34,799 nt of DNA. It comes from Vibrio ruber DSM 16370. GTDB taxonomy: Bacteria > Pseudomonadota > Gammaproteobacteria > Enterobacterales > Vibrionaceae. Of this stretch, positions 15,079 through 23,510 are shown one piece after another. Each line of letters starts with the position of its first letter. Positions within the stretch are counted from its first letter, which is position 1. Under the pieces are notes generated by a model. The model was not told the origin of the DNA and did not search any database. It worked only from the letters and a program-made list of their open reading frames with translations. The position numbers and the translations under genes are program-made. The stretch spans positions 1 through 34,799 of the forward strand of contig NZ_FULE01000033.1 of assembly GCF_900163965.1 (NCBI RefSeq). Direction: 5' to 3'.

Positions 15079-16260
15079 ATGCAAAACCAGATTGAAAATT
15101 TTCAGCTGTTGTCGAAGCCAACCGGCTCCGTATGTAACATTGATTGTGAATACTGTTTTTATCTGGAGAAAGAGAAACTTTACCCGAGCCGGAAAAAGAA
15201 CTGGCAAATGGATGAAGAGACACTGCAATACTATGTAAAAACCAATATTGAATCTCAGTCAGCACCCGTTATCGATTTTATCTGGCAGGGCGGGGAACCG
15301 ACACTGGCCGGACTAGAATTTTTTGAAAAAGCAGTGGCGTATCAACAGCGTTATGCGCAGGGAAAACAGATTAATAACTTTTTTCAGACGAATGGTCTGA
15401 ATCTTACGCCAAGCTGGGCGCAATTTTTTCACCGGCATCAATTTTTGATCGGCCTTTCTATTGATGGGAATGCGGCGCATCATAATCGCTATCGGCGAAC
15501 TAAGTCAGGCAAAGATACTTATGACAAGGTGATTGAAGCCATTGCGTTATTGAAGAAATATCAAGTCGAATTTAATACACTGACGGTTGTCAGTGAGCAT
15601 AATGTCCATGAGCCACTGGAAGTCTATCGTGCTTTAAAAGCCGTCGGCAGCCATTACATGCAATTTATTCCGCTGGTCGAGCGGGTTGCCAATCAGGCGG
15701 ATGAAAATGGGCTGTTCCTGATTAAGCCTGACTTTTCAGAGCCGTGTCAGGTAGCGCCGTGGACGGTGCCTTCCGCCGCTTATGGTCATTTTCTGAATAC
15801 CATCTTTGACGAATGGGCGAAAAAGGACATTGGTCAGTATTTTGTGATGAACTTTGAACAGACCATGACCCAGCTCATTGGCGGAAAAGGGAGCTGTGTC
15901 TTTTCTGAAGAGTGTGGCGCAAATCTGGCGCTAGAAGCGAACGGTGATGTGTATTCGTGTGATCACTTCGTTTTTCCGGACAATAAACTGGGGAATATTC
16001 ATCAGAGTAATCTGCTCAAAATGGTCAACAGTGATCAGCAGATACAATTTTCTCAAAGTAAATCGAAGGATATCTCCGTTGATTGTCTTCAGTGTCCGGT
16101 GAAAGCAGTTTGCCATGGTGGGTGTCCGAAACATCGCTTCTCACTTTCATCGAATGGTATTCCGAATAAAAACTATTTGTGTGACGGCTACAAAGTTCAT
16201 TTCAGCCACTGCGTTCCGCCGATGAAGGAAATTATCCGCCGGGTTCTTCAGAGTGCCTAA
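15079..16260 (+). CDS. Anaerobic sulfatase-maturating enzyme (radical SAM, SPASM domain)
   Basis: The 393-residue cytoplasmic enzyme oxidises the active-site Cys or Ser of sulfatases to formylglycine using S-adenosylmethionine, without oxygen. The radical-SAM cluster motif is Cys19-x3-Cys23-x2-Cys26 (SVCNIDCEYCFY). The C-terminal SPASM region carries cysteines for two more iron-sulfur clusters ('CGANLALEANGDVYSCDHF', 'CLQCPVKAVCHGGCPKHRF', then 'LCDGY' and 'SHC'). The start at ATG 15079 suits the GAGG at 15067-15070 better than the GTG at 15076. It lies 86 bases past sulfatase 4, beyond a terminator-like hairpin. All five sulfatases here have Ser sites, which the aerobic FGE does not accept, so this enzyme is expected to be essential for them. 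Confidence 0.95.
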   Translation: MQNQIENFQLLSKPTGSVCNIDCEYCFYLEKEKLYPSRKKNWQMDEETLQYYVKTNIESQSAPVIDFIWQGGEPTLAGLEFFEKAVAYQQRYAQGKQINNFFQTNGLNLTPSWAQFFHRHQFLIGLSIDGNAAHHNRYRRTKSGKDTYDKVIEAIALLKKYQVEFNTLTVVSEHNVHEPLEVYRALKAVGSHYMQFIPLVERVANQADENGLFLIKPDFSEPCQVAPWTVPSAAYGHFLNTIFDEWAKKDIGQYFVMNFEQTMTQLIGGKGSCVFSEECGANLALEANGDVYSCDHFVFPDNKLGNIHQSNLLKMVNSDQQIQFSQSKSKDISVDCLQCPVKAVCHGGCPKHRFSLSSNGIPNKNYLCDGYKVHFSHCVPPMKEIIRRVLQSA

Positions 16261-16320
16261 CTTGGCGTGAGGCTCATCAGCCGGTCAATGCGGTGATTTG
16301 TTGTAATAAAAGGTAAGTTA

Positions 16321-16851
16321 ATGAAAAAACGAGTATATATCGCAAGCCTCGCCTTCAGTGGTCTGTTTGCTCTGCCGCCGGTGACACTGGCACAAGAGTC
16401 GGTAAAGGCGGCTCCGGCATCGGTGCAGTCTGCGGTTTCTCAGACGCTGAAAACAACCCGGGCAAGACTGCGTCAGCAGATGGGGATTAATCCCGAGATT
16501 CAAGAAGCGGCGGTCGATACCGTGACATTGCCGATTTATCCCGGTGCGCTGATGGTCGTCCATAAACATCATGGCATCAACTTTGATGACTTAGACCAGA
16601 CTCTGCCTTTTGCGACCTTTATAACCGAGGCCGACGTTGAGCAGGTGATTCGCTTTTACCGGGAGAAGCTGCCATCGTATAGCGCGCTGCAAAATGACAC
16701 GGCGACCGTGTTGGTACAGGAGCGGGTTGAGCGGGGTCATTATCCTCAGGATTATCTGAAAATACCGAGTGTGAGTATTGACTCGGTGACCTTGAGTAAT
16801 GATAAGACGGGGACTCTGATTGCGGTGATGTATCCTTGGTTGGCGGAATAA
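16321..16851 (+). CDS. Secreted protein of unknown function
   Basis: The 176-residue protein has a clear signal peptide (MKKRVYIASLAFSGLFALPP, then VTLAQ), so it is periplasmic or secreted. An alanine-rich linker and a charged helix (about 28-60) precede a compact domain. In it, 'TLPIYPGALMVVHKHHG' and 'FITEADVEQVIRFYREKLPSY' stand out; the second looks like the helix of small domains with an 'eeVi.FYr..L' pattern. I do not recognise the family. It lies 60 bases after the maturase and ends at a strong terminator, so it is a member of the RAT D operon. A helper for sulfatase folding or substrate binding is possible but not shown. Confidence 0.8.
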   Translation: MKKRVYIASLAFSGLFALPPVTLAQESVKAAPASVQSAVSQTLKTTRARLRQQMGINPEIQEAAVDTVTLPIYPGALMVVHKHHGINFDDLDQTLPFATFITEADVEQVIRFYREKLPSYSALQNDTATVLVQERVERGHYPQDYLKIPSVSIDSVTLSNDKTGTLIAVMYPWLAE

Positions 16852-16902
16852 ATAAGACATCGGATTGCCTATAGTTGTGGTTTCAATCATGAGAGAGAAG
16901 GA

Positions 16903-16926
16903 TTGCTACGGCAGTCCTTTTTTTAT
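16903..16926 (+). terminator. Intrinsic terminator of the RAT D operon
   Basis: GGATTGC and GCAGTCC pair around a TACG loop, followed by seven T. It ends the sulfatase 4-maturase-16321 transcript. Its 5' half resembles a RAT by chance but lacks GCAAAACC. Confidence 0.85.
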
Positions 16927-17026
16927 GTTTTTTCGCTCAGGAGCACAGGATGATTGCCGTGATTTGAGTCGATGGGCTTTCTCTGAATGAGAGCGACAGG
17001 AGGCGGTCGGATATTATCAATAAATA

Positions 17027-17054
17027 GCCCCACCCGGATGTTCCGGAGCGGGGC
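17027..17054 (-). terminator. Probable terminator of sulfatase 5
   Basis: GCCCC (17027-17031) pairs with GGGGC (17050-17054), and an inner CCGG/CCGG pairs around ATGTT. On the minus strand TATTTATT follows. It lies just past the stop of sulfatase 5. Confidence 0.6.
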
Positions 17055-17066
17055 GAGTGGGGGAGG

Positions 17067-18773
17067 TTACTTCTCAGTTGCTTCTGATTTCTGGTTCATC
17101 AAATAGTGCGTCTTGATGTATTCTTTCGTACGCTTTAAAGAACCGGAAAGTGGGGCTAGTTTCTTGGCTTTGTCTACCATATCAGGTCGCAAACCAAAGT
17201 ATTTGTCATCCGGATCATAGTCACGCATCCATTGATCCGGGAAGTCTGCAGCTTTCTTACCGGTGGCTTTGTAACGGAAAACTTGACCTCTGGAGCGTTG
17301 CTCGTTGTAAGGGATCACATTTTTACCTTCGTGATTTTTCAGCTTCTGGAACAACTCTTTGCGGAGTGCAATCTTGGTACGAATGATATCGGGCTCCTGA
17401 GAGTCGATCAGGTTATGTTTCTCATGCGGATCGGCCTTCAGATCATAGAGTTCTTCGGTGTCCCATAATCCATAGTATTGAATATATTTATACTGGCTAT
17501 TACGAATCGCAAATGTTGTCGGTGTATAAGGGAAGTTGTATTCCCAGAAATATTCATAGACAAAAGACTTGCTTCGCGGCGTCGTTGATTTGTGGCCTGA
17601 AGCCAGCGGCAGGAAGCTAGACCCGTCATAATTATTTGGGATCTTGATATGGGCTGCATCCAAAATGGTTGGCGCAATATCAATATTGGCAACGACATCT
17701 TCAACCACACGGCCTTTATCAAAGCCCGGTCCTGCGGCGATCAGCGGCACGCGGATGGATTCTTCGTAGGCATTACGTTTGTCGATCAAACCATGTTCAC
17801 CAAACATAAAGCCATTATCACCCATGACCATGATCACGGTGTTTTTATCCAGATTGTGGTCTTTCAGATACTGCTGTACCCGGCCGACACTGTCATCGAC
17901 AGACATCAGCGTTTCGTAGTAATTGCGTTTAAACTGATCCAGATCCAGATTACTATTATACGGATAATCGACGCCATGCCAGCTATTGCGTTGGTCTTTC
18001 ACCCAGCGCGGTTTGCCTTTATAGTTTTTCTCCGTGTTAGCATAAGTATCTGGTTTTTTGAACGTTTTACCGGCTAGTTTTCCATAGTGGCGCGGTGCGG
18101 GCAGGAAGTCGGCATGCACCCCTTTGTGACCTAAGTAAAGCATGAAAGGCTTACTCTTATCGCGATGATCCAGCCAGTTGATGGCGTAATCGGTCAATTC
18201 ATCAGTAATGTAACCTTTCTGTTTAACCAGTTTACCATCCACATTGAGCATTGAAGGTTTGCCGAACATATCAACCGGATAGTAGTTCCCCTGAGCGTTG
18301 GTACCGACAAAGCCGACCCAGCGATCGAAACCGGCAAGTCCTGGTTTACCTTCCTCTTCAATGCCACCGAAATGCCATTTACCGAAGAAACCTGTCTGAT
18401 AACCGACTTTTTTGAGTTCTTCTGGGAAATAATGGAGTTTGAATACATCCGGATTCTTATTGTTGTCTACCATACCGTGATTGTGAGCGTACATTCCGGT
18501 CAGAATACTTGCCCGGCTCGGGCCACTTAAAGATGTGGTCACAAAGGCATTTTTAAAATATACGCCATTCTTGGCGAGTTTATCCATATTGGGCGTAACC
18601 GCCTCATTGTTGATAAACCCCATTGCGTCATAGCGCTGATCATCGACGATGATGTAGACAATATTGGGACGTTTTGCCGATGCTGAATCCGAGGGCGAGG
18701 TGGCAGCAGTTGCATAACTACCGATGGCCTGAGAACAGGCCAGGGCAATTAGTGTCGGAGCAAGCTTTTTCAT
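17067..18773 (-). CDS. Secreted serine-type sulfatase (sulfatase 5)
   Basis: The 568-residue protein starts at the ATG at 18773 with GAAGG upstream; a longer in-frame reading to 18914 would translate the terminator hairpin and is rejected. A signal peptide is present (MKKLAPTLIALACSQAIGSY). S1 motifs are 'NIVYIIVDDQRYD', S-G-P-S-R at residues 83-87 (Ser83 to be oxidised), 'GKWHFGG' and 'VMGDNGFMFGEHGLIDKRN'. The latter with 'AYEESIRVPLI' is typical of N-acetylglucosamine-6-sulfatase and related mucin- or GAG-acting enzymes; that closeness is a judgement by eye. It is a single-gene unit on the minus strand with RAT E upstream, divergent from the chemoreceptor unit. Confidence 0.92.
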   Translation of the reverse strand: MKKLAPTLIALACSQAIGSYATAATSPSDSASAKRPNIVYIIVDDQRYDAMGFINNEAVTPNMDKLAKNGVYFKNAFVTTSLSGPSRASILTGMYAHNHGMVDNNKNPDVFKLHYFPEELKKVGYQTGFFGKWHFGGIEEEGKPGLAGFDRWVGFVGTNAQGNYYPVDMFGKPSMLNVDGKLVKQKGYITDELTDYAINWLDHRDKSKPFMLYLGHKGVHADFLPAPRHYGKLAGKTFKKPDTYANTEKNYKGKPRWVKDQRNSWHGVDYPYNSNLDLDQFKRNYYETLMSVDDSVGRVQQYLKDHNLDKNTVIMVMGDNGFMFGEHGLIDKRNAYEESIRVPLIAAGPGFDKGRVVEDVVANIDIAPTILDAAHIKIPNNYDGSSFLPLASGHKSTTPRSKSFVYEYFWEYNFPYTPTTFAIRNSQYKYIQYYGLWDTEELYDLKADPHEKHNLIDSQEPDIIRTKIALRKELFQKLKNHEGKNVIPYNEQRSRGQVFRYKATGKKAADFPDQWMRDYDPDDKYFGLRPDMVDKAKKLAPLSGSLKRTKEYIKTHYLMNQKSEATEK

Positions 18774-18884
18774 AGTGATACCTTCTTTACATGATTCTTG
18801 CAGTGCAGTGTGTATGCATTGAAGAAAAGAGAGCGATAATCGTTTGTACAATATAATAAAAATAGAATTCCGATGGATTAAGGC

Positions 18885-18937
18885 AAAAAAAAACCTGAAC
18901 CTGAATCTCCTCACCGATGAAGAGATTCAGGTTCAGG
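18885..18937 (-). terminator. Intrinsic terminator E
   Basis: On the minus strand a perfect 16-bp stem, CCTGAACCTGAATCTC with its complement, is followed by nine T. It overlaps the end of RAT E and is the longest terminator stem of the set. Confidence 0.95.
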
Positions 18938-18969
18938 TTTTGCCTACCTACATAACGTAGTTACAATCC
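18936..18969 (-). promoter_or_regulatory. RAT E: divergent BglG/LicT-type antiterminator
   Basis: On the minus strand it starts GGATTGTAACTAC and ends GTAGGCAAAACC. The apical stem is CTAC/GTAG in place of CTG/CAG, a paired change, and the usual TTAC is TAAC. At 34 bases it is the longest. It controls sulfatase 5. Confidence 0.85.
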
Positions 18970-19068
18970 TTGACCCACAAAAATTACGCGCTTGCATTTA
19001 AAATATCAATTGTTAATTATATTAATTGTGACGTGAGTCCTATATCTCTACAATCTCGACGCTTTTTG

Positions 19069-19088
19069 TATTGTGATAATTCTCGATA
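19069..19088 (-). promoter_or_regulatory. Candidate CRP site for sulfatase 5
   Basis: On the minus strand the site reads TATCGA-GAATTA-TCACAATA, nearly the same as the site before sulfatase 3. TAGAGA follows after 21 bases as a poor -10. Apart from this site, the one at 19301 and the two RAT leaders, I see nothing in 18970-19363. Confidence 0.35.
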
Positions 19089-19300
19089 TTTTGAGATGAA
19101 GTTTCTAGTCTGTGAACACAATATCATTATTATTATTTTTCCATATAGGGCAACGGCCTTGCGTATATTGATTTATTGATATCGCTTCTCGATTTGTTTA
19201 CATAAAATTTAAATAAAGTGTGATATGAATCTGGGTTTTATGCTTCATATTGGTGTTTGAGATCACTTTTTATTGGGTCATTATTGACCTTGTGATCATT

Positions 19301-19341
19301 TGTGATAAAACACAGACACAGTTTAGTTGCTTTGCCATTAT
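19301..19341 (+). promoter_or_regulatory. Candidate CRP site and extended -10 for the chemoreceptor gene
   Basis: TGTGA-TAAAAC-ACAGA (19301-19316) has a perfect left CRP half. TGC-CATTAT, an extended -10 with hexamer at 19336-19341, lies close to class-II spacing. Confidence 0.35.
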
Positions 19342-19363
19342 CAGGGCTAAGTAACCACACATC

Positions 19364-19392
19364 GGATTGTTACTGTTCAATCAGGCAAAACC
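19364..19392 (+). promoter_or_regulatory. RAT F: BglG/LicT-type ribonucleic antiterminator
   Basis: It starts GGATTGTTACTG and ends CAGGCAAAACC, with apical stem CTG/CAG. It controls a chemoreceptor gene, a target type I do not know for BglG-family proteins. Confidence 0.93.
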
Positions 19393-19437
19393 CAAACAAA
19401 ATTCCTTTCTTTGGAATGTTTTTGTTTGGGTTTTTTT
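19391..19437 (+). terminator. Intrinsic terminator F
   Basis: CCCAAACAAAATTCC pairs with GGAATGTTTTTGTTTGGG with a small bulge, followed by seven T, and overlaps the end of RAT F. Confidence 0.92.
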
Positions 19438-19540
19438 GTTTATTTTTAATGGCTTGATTGTATTTGATTATCGATTGTGTATTGGTTTTTGTGTCAGCTG
19501 ACATTTATGTAGACAGCTTAACGAAATTGGGATAAGAGCG

Positions 19541-21442
19541 ATGAATGCGAATTTCTTGCATATAGTTAAATTCAATTTGAAATCAAAAATAATCTTCACA
19601 TCGACTTTTTTTATTATTACCACGACATTGATCTTAACTTATCTAAGTTATGGGACTTTCGAACGGAATCGTAATCAGGCTGTGTTGGAACAAAGTGAAA
19701 GTCTATTGGAAACCCATTCAAAGGTTATATCCAATTGGTTTAAATATCATCAGAATAATCTGGCGATTGTCCGTGATTCAATCAGCCAACCCAATCAACA
19801 AGTTGATGCAATATTTAGGCGTCACTTTAAACAATTGGGATTCGATAGTCTGTATTTAATTGATGCTAACGGAGAGGTGAAATACAGCCAAGGGGGACAC
19901 TCGGTTTCCGGTGACACAAAGTGGGTCAAACAAGCATTGAATAGCCGAGCTGACTTGATTTCTTTACCTTATTCAGATGAAGATTCGAATACTTTTTCGA
20001 TGTCGATCTCCACACCGCTTTATCTTAATGGGCAGTTTTCAGGTGTGGTAGCCGGGGTGTTTTCTTTAGAACGGTTTATGAAAGAAGCTTTTCAAATCAA
20101 AGTACCGACCGGAAGTGATGCGATGGTCGTCAACCGGGACGGTTTTATTATTTTTCATCCTAAATATGAATTGGTGATGAGGAACTTATCCAGTTTTAAT
20201 TCAACGTCAACAGGTGAAAAATTATTTGTAAAAGCAGAGCAGCATAGTTTTCGGAAATCGGTGACTAAAAAAGGCCGGGTTTTTACTCTGATCCCTTTTA
20301 TTGTTCCTGATATGGACTGGGTGCTGGTTTTTACTGTTGAAGATTCATTGATTAATCAGCCTGTGAATGAGTATTTCACTAAGCAGTTATTTATTGCAGG
20401 TGGAATTATTCTGTTCGGTATTCTGGGGTTAAGTTTACTTGTTTTCGGCATTTTCAAAAAGTTTGACCGAGTGAATGAGGCGCTCATGGATATTGCTTCC
20501 GGAGATGCGGATCTATCGAAGCGAATTCCGATCGATAATCGGGATGAAGTCGGTGAATTTGCTGCCAATTTCAACGCGTTCATTGATCGGATTCATTCAC
20601 TGGTCAAGCACATCAATCAAGTTACACGCCAGTTGACCGAAGAATCACATCATATTTCGGATGCTTCGGAACATCAGGGAAATGAGATTGCCGGTCAGGA
20701 AGAAAATATTACTTTGATTGCGACAGCCGTTTCGGAATTGTCCAGTTCAGCCTTAGAGGTCTACAGAAATGCTGAATTGACATCGGGTTCGTGCCACCAA
20801 TGTGTAGACATGTGTAACGATGGTGTCGGATTAATGTCTAAGAGTGAAGCATCGATTCAACAGCTATCAGCGGAGCTGGAAAAATCAATTCACGATATTC
20901 GCCTGCTTGAACAGGATAGTCAGCAAATTGAATCGATTCTTGTCACGATTCGCGATATTGCTGAACAGACGAATTTATTGGCATTAAATGCGGCGATTGA
21001 AGCGGCCAGAGCCGGTGAACAGGGTCGTGGTTTTGCTGTTGTTGCTGATGAAGTCAGAGTGTTATCCCAACGGACACATGTATCTACCGAGGAAATTAAA
21101 GATAAAATTGAGAAGCTTCAAAGTTCAACCAATCGAGTCGCGAGTATGATGCAAAACAGCTACGATTTGACCGGACGGTGTGTTGATGATGTTGTTTCGA
21201 CGAGCCAGTGTCTTGATCAGATTAATACGTCGGTTGGAGAAATGAGCCAGATGACGATACAGATTACTTCAGCGGCACATGAACAGTCTCATGTGACTGG
21301 GGATGTCAGTCAAAAGCTAGAATCGATTAAGACTGTTTCTGGTCAATTGAAGCAAGAGTCTGCTCAGGGTATTACCCAAGCAGATAAGCTCGAGAAGCTC
21401 TCAAAACAACTGTTCCATGAGATAGCCCAATATAAGGTATAA
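19541..21442 (+). CDS. Methyl-accepting chemotaxis protein with a periplasmic Cache sensor
   Basis: The 633-residue receptor has transmembrane helix 1 (about 18-38) and a periplasmic sensor of about 240 residues with Cache-type features ('[14 protein letters not shown]', '[14 protein letters not shown]'). Helix 2 (about 282-304), a HAMP domain (305-355) and a long cytoplasmic coiled coil follow. The kinase-control tip is the classic [32 protein letters not shown] near 475-506. It would sense a ligand, directly or through a binding protein, and steer swimming through CheA/CheW. It has no CheR-binding pentapeptide at its end. It stands alone behind RAT F, so its synthesis should rise only when the glycan pathway is induced. 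No clear terminator follows, so read-through into the PTS leader is possible. Confidence 0.95.
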   Translation: MNANFLHIVKFNLKSKIIFTSTFFIITTTLILTYLSYGTFERNRNQAVLEQSESLLETHSKVISNWFKYHQNNLAIVRDSISQPNQQVDAIFRRHFKQLGFDSLYLIDANGEVKYSQGGHSVSGDTKWVKQALNSRADLISLPYSDEDSNTFSMSISTPLYLNGQFSGVVAGVFSLERFMKEAFQIKVPTGSDAMVVNRDGFIIFHPKYELVMRNLSSFNSTSTGEKLFVKAEQHSFRKSVTKKGRVFTLIPFIVPDMDWVLVFTVEDSLINQPVNEYFTKQLFIAGGIILFGILGLSLLVFGIFKKFDRVNEALMDIASGDADLSKRIPIDNRDEVGEFAANFNAFIDRIHSLVKHINQVTRQLTEESHHISDASEHQGNEIAGQEENITLIATAVSELSSSALEVYRNAELTSGSCHQCVDMCNDGVGLMSKSEASIQQLSAELEKSIHDIRLLEQDSQQIESILVTIRDIAEQTNLLALNAAIEAARAGEQGRGFAVVADEVRVLSQRTHVSTEEIKDKIEKLQSSTNRVASMMQNSYDLTGRCVDDVVSTSQCLDQINTSVGEMSQMTIQITSAAHEQSHVTGDVSQKLESIKTVSGQLKQESAQGITQADKLEKLSKQLFHEIAQYKV

Positions 21443-21503
21443 AAAGTAGTCTGAAGCAGATTTACGTGATAAATCGCCTTACTTCTAAGAAGCTCATTCA
21501 TTA

Positions 21504-21519
21504 GCTGATCTATATCACA
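21504..21519 (+). promoter_or_regulatory. Candidate CRP site for the PTS gene
   Basis: GCTGA-TCTATA-TCACA has a perfect right CRP half and shares TATATCACAAT with the site before sulfatase 3. The best -10-like hexamer, TAGAGA at 21551, is one helical turn further away than in the other leaders. Confidence 0.3.
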
Positions 21520-21576
21520 ATTGAAATAGTTCGTTATTGTTTGATTGGGTTAGAGAAGGTAAAACGTATACATATT

Positions 21577-21608
21577 GGATTGCTACTGCATCTCATGCAG
21601 GCAAAACC
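21577..21608 (+). promoter_or_regulatory. RAT G: first of two tandem antiterminators before the PTS gene
   Basis: It starts GGATTGCTACTGC and ends GCAGGCAAAACC, with a perfect 6-bp apical stem CTGCAT/ATGCAG. Confidence 0.93.
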
Positions 21609-21667
21609 TGACACAGACGAAGTGAGAAAGCCTCTTAAGGTAACTTCGAATGGTCGGGTTTTTTTTT
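21607..21667 (+). terminator. Intrinsic terminator G
   Basis: CCTGAC (21607-21612) pairs with GTCGGG (21653-21658) and CGAAGT with ACTTCG inside, followed by nine T. It overlaps the end of RAT G. Confidence 0.88.
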
Positions 21668-21688
21668 GTTATTGTTTATTTAACTTTA

Positions 21689-21717
21689 GGATTGTTACCG
21701 TGAAAGCGGGCAAAACC
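21689..21717 (+). promoter_or_regulatory. RAT H: second of two tandem antiterminators before the PTS gene
   Basis: It starts GGATTGTTACCG and ends CGGGCAAAACC. The CCG/CGG apical stem replaces CTG/CAG with a compensating pair. It begins 22 bases after the T tract of terminator G. Confidence 0.93.
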
Positions 21718-21767
21718 TGAAAGAGTCGTTCATTGAAAGTGAACGTGGCTCTTTCAGGTTTTTTTTT
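21716..21767 (+). terminator. Intrinsic terminator H
   Basis: CCTGAAAGAG pairs with CTCTTTCAGG, extended by GTTC/GAAC, followed by nine T, and overlaps the end of RAT H. The gene starts at 21809. Confidence 0.95.
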
Positions 21768-21793
21768 GCTCTCGGTATGCGAATTATAAATAA

Positions 21794-23239
<1,446 letters not shown>

Positions 23240-23401
23240 TGGGAGAGCGGTGACACTGTTTATTGATGTATTTTATGTTTGGGTTTGCTTTGTGATGTCT
23301 CTGAGATATGACAAAGCTCCGATTCCTAGTTCCTGACGTGGTAACCCTGACGTTGTAACATAGTTGACTCGCCTCACAGCAAGGCAATGTCATCATTTAG
23401 G

Positions 23402-23436
23402 ATAGGATTGAGTGCATTCGCCTCAATCCTATTTTA
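23402..23436. terminator. Bidirectional terminator between convergent PTS and GH31 genes
   Basis: ATAGGATTGAG (23402-23412) pairs with CTCAATCCTAT (23422-23432), followed by TTTTAT on the plus strand. The rest of 23240-23510 has no gene I can support. Confidence 0.75.
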
Positions 23437-23455
23437 TCCATTGTGCTACCGGGAA

Positions 23456-23475
23456 ATCAGGCCTGACGGCCTGAT
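23456..23475 (-). terminator. Perfect hairpin after the GH31 gene
   Basis: ATCAGGCC and GGCCTGAT pair around TGAC. On the minus strand TTTCCC follows. It may end the long minus operon. Confidence 0.5.
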
Positions 23476-23510
23476 ACAGAATTATCAACGGTCTCGTTTG
23501 AGCGGGGGAG

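Noticed and set aside
16903..16926. A GGATTGCTAC word that looks like a ninth RAT
   Set aside because: It lacks the GGCAAAACC 3' half. The bases form a plain terminator stem (GGATTGC/GCAGTCC with a T run) at the end of an operon.
18774..18914. N-terminal extension of sulfatase 5 to 18914
   Set aside because: It would translate the terminator E hairpin and adds an arginine- and phenylalanine-rich stretch before a perfect signal peptide. The ATG at 18773 has its own ribosome site.
23240..23510. Possible antiterminator gene or fragment after the PTS gene
   Set aside because: No open frame with a CAT RNA-binding or PRD motif was found there or elsewhere in the window.
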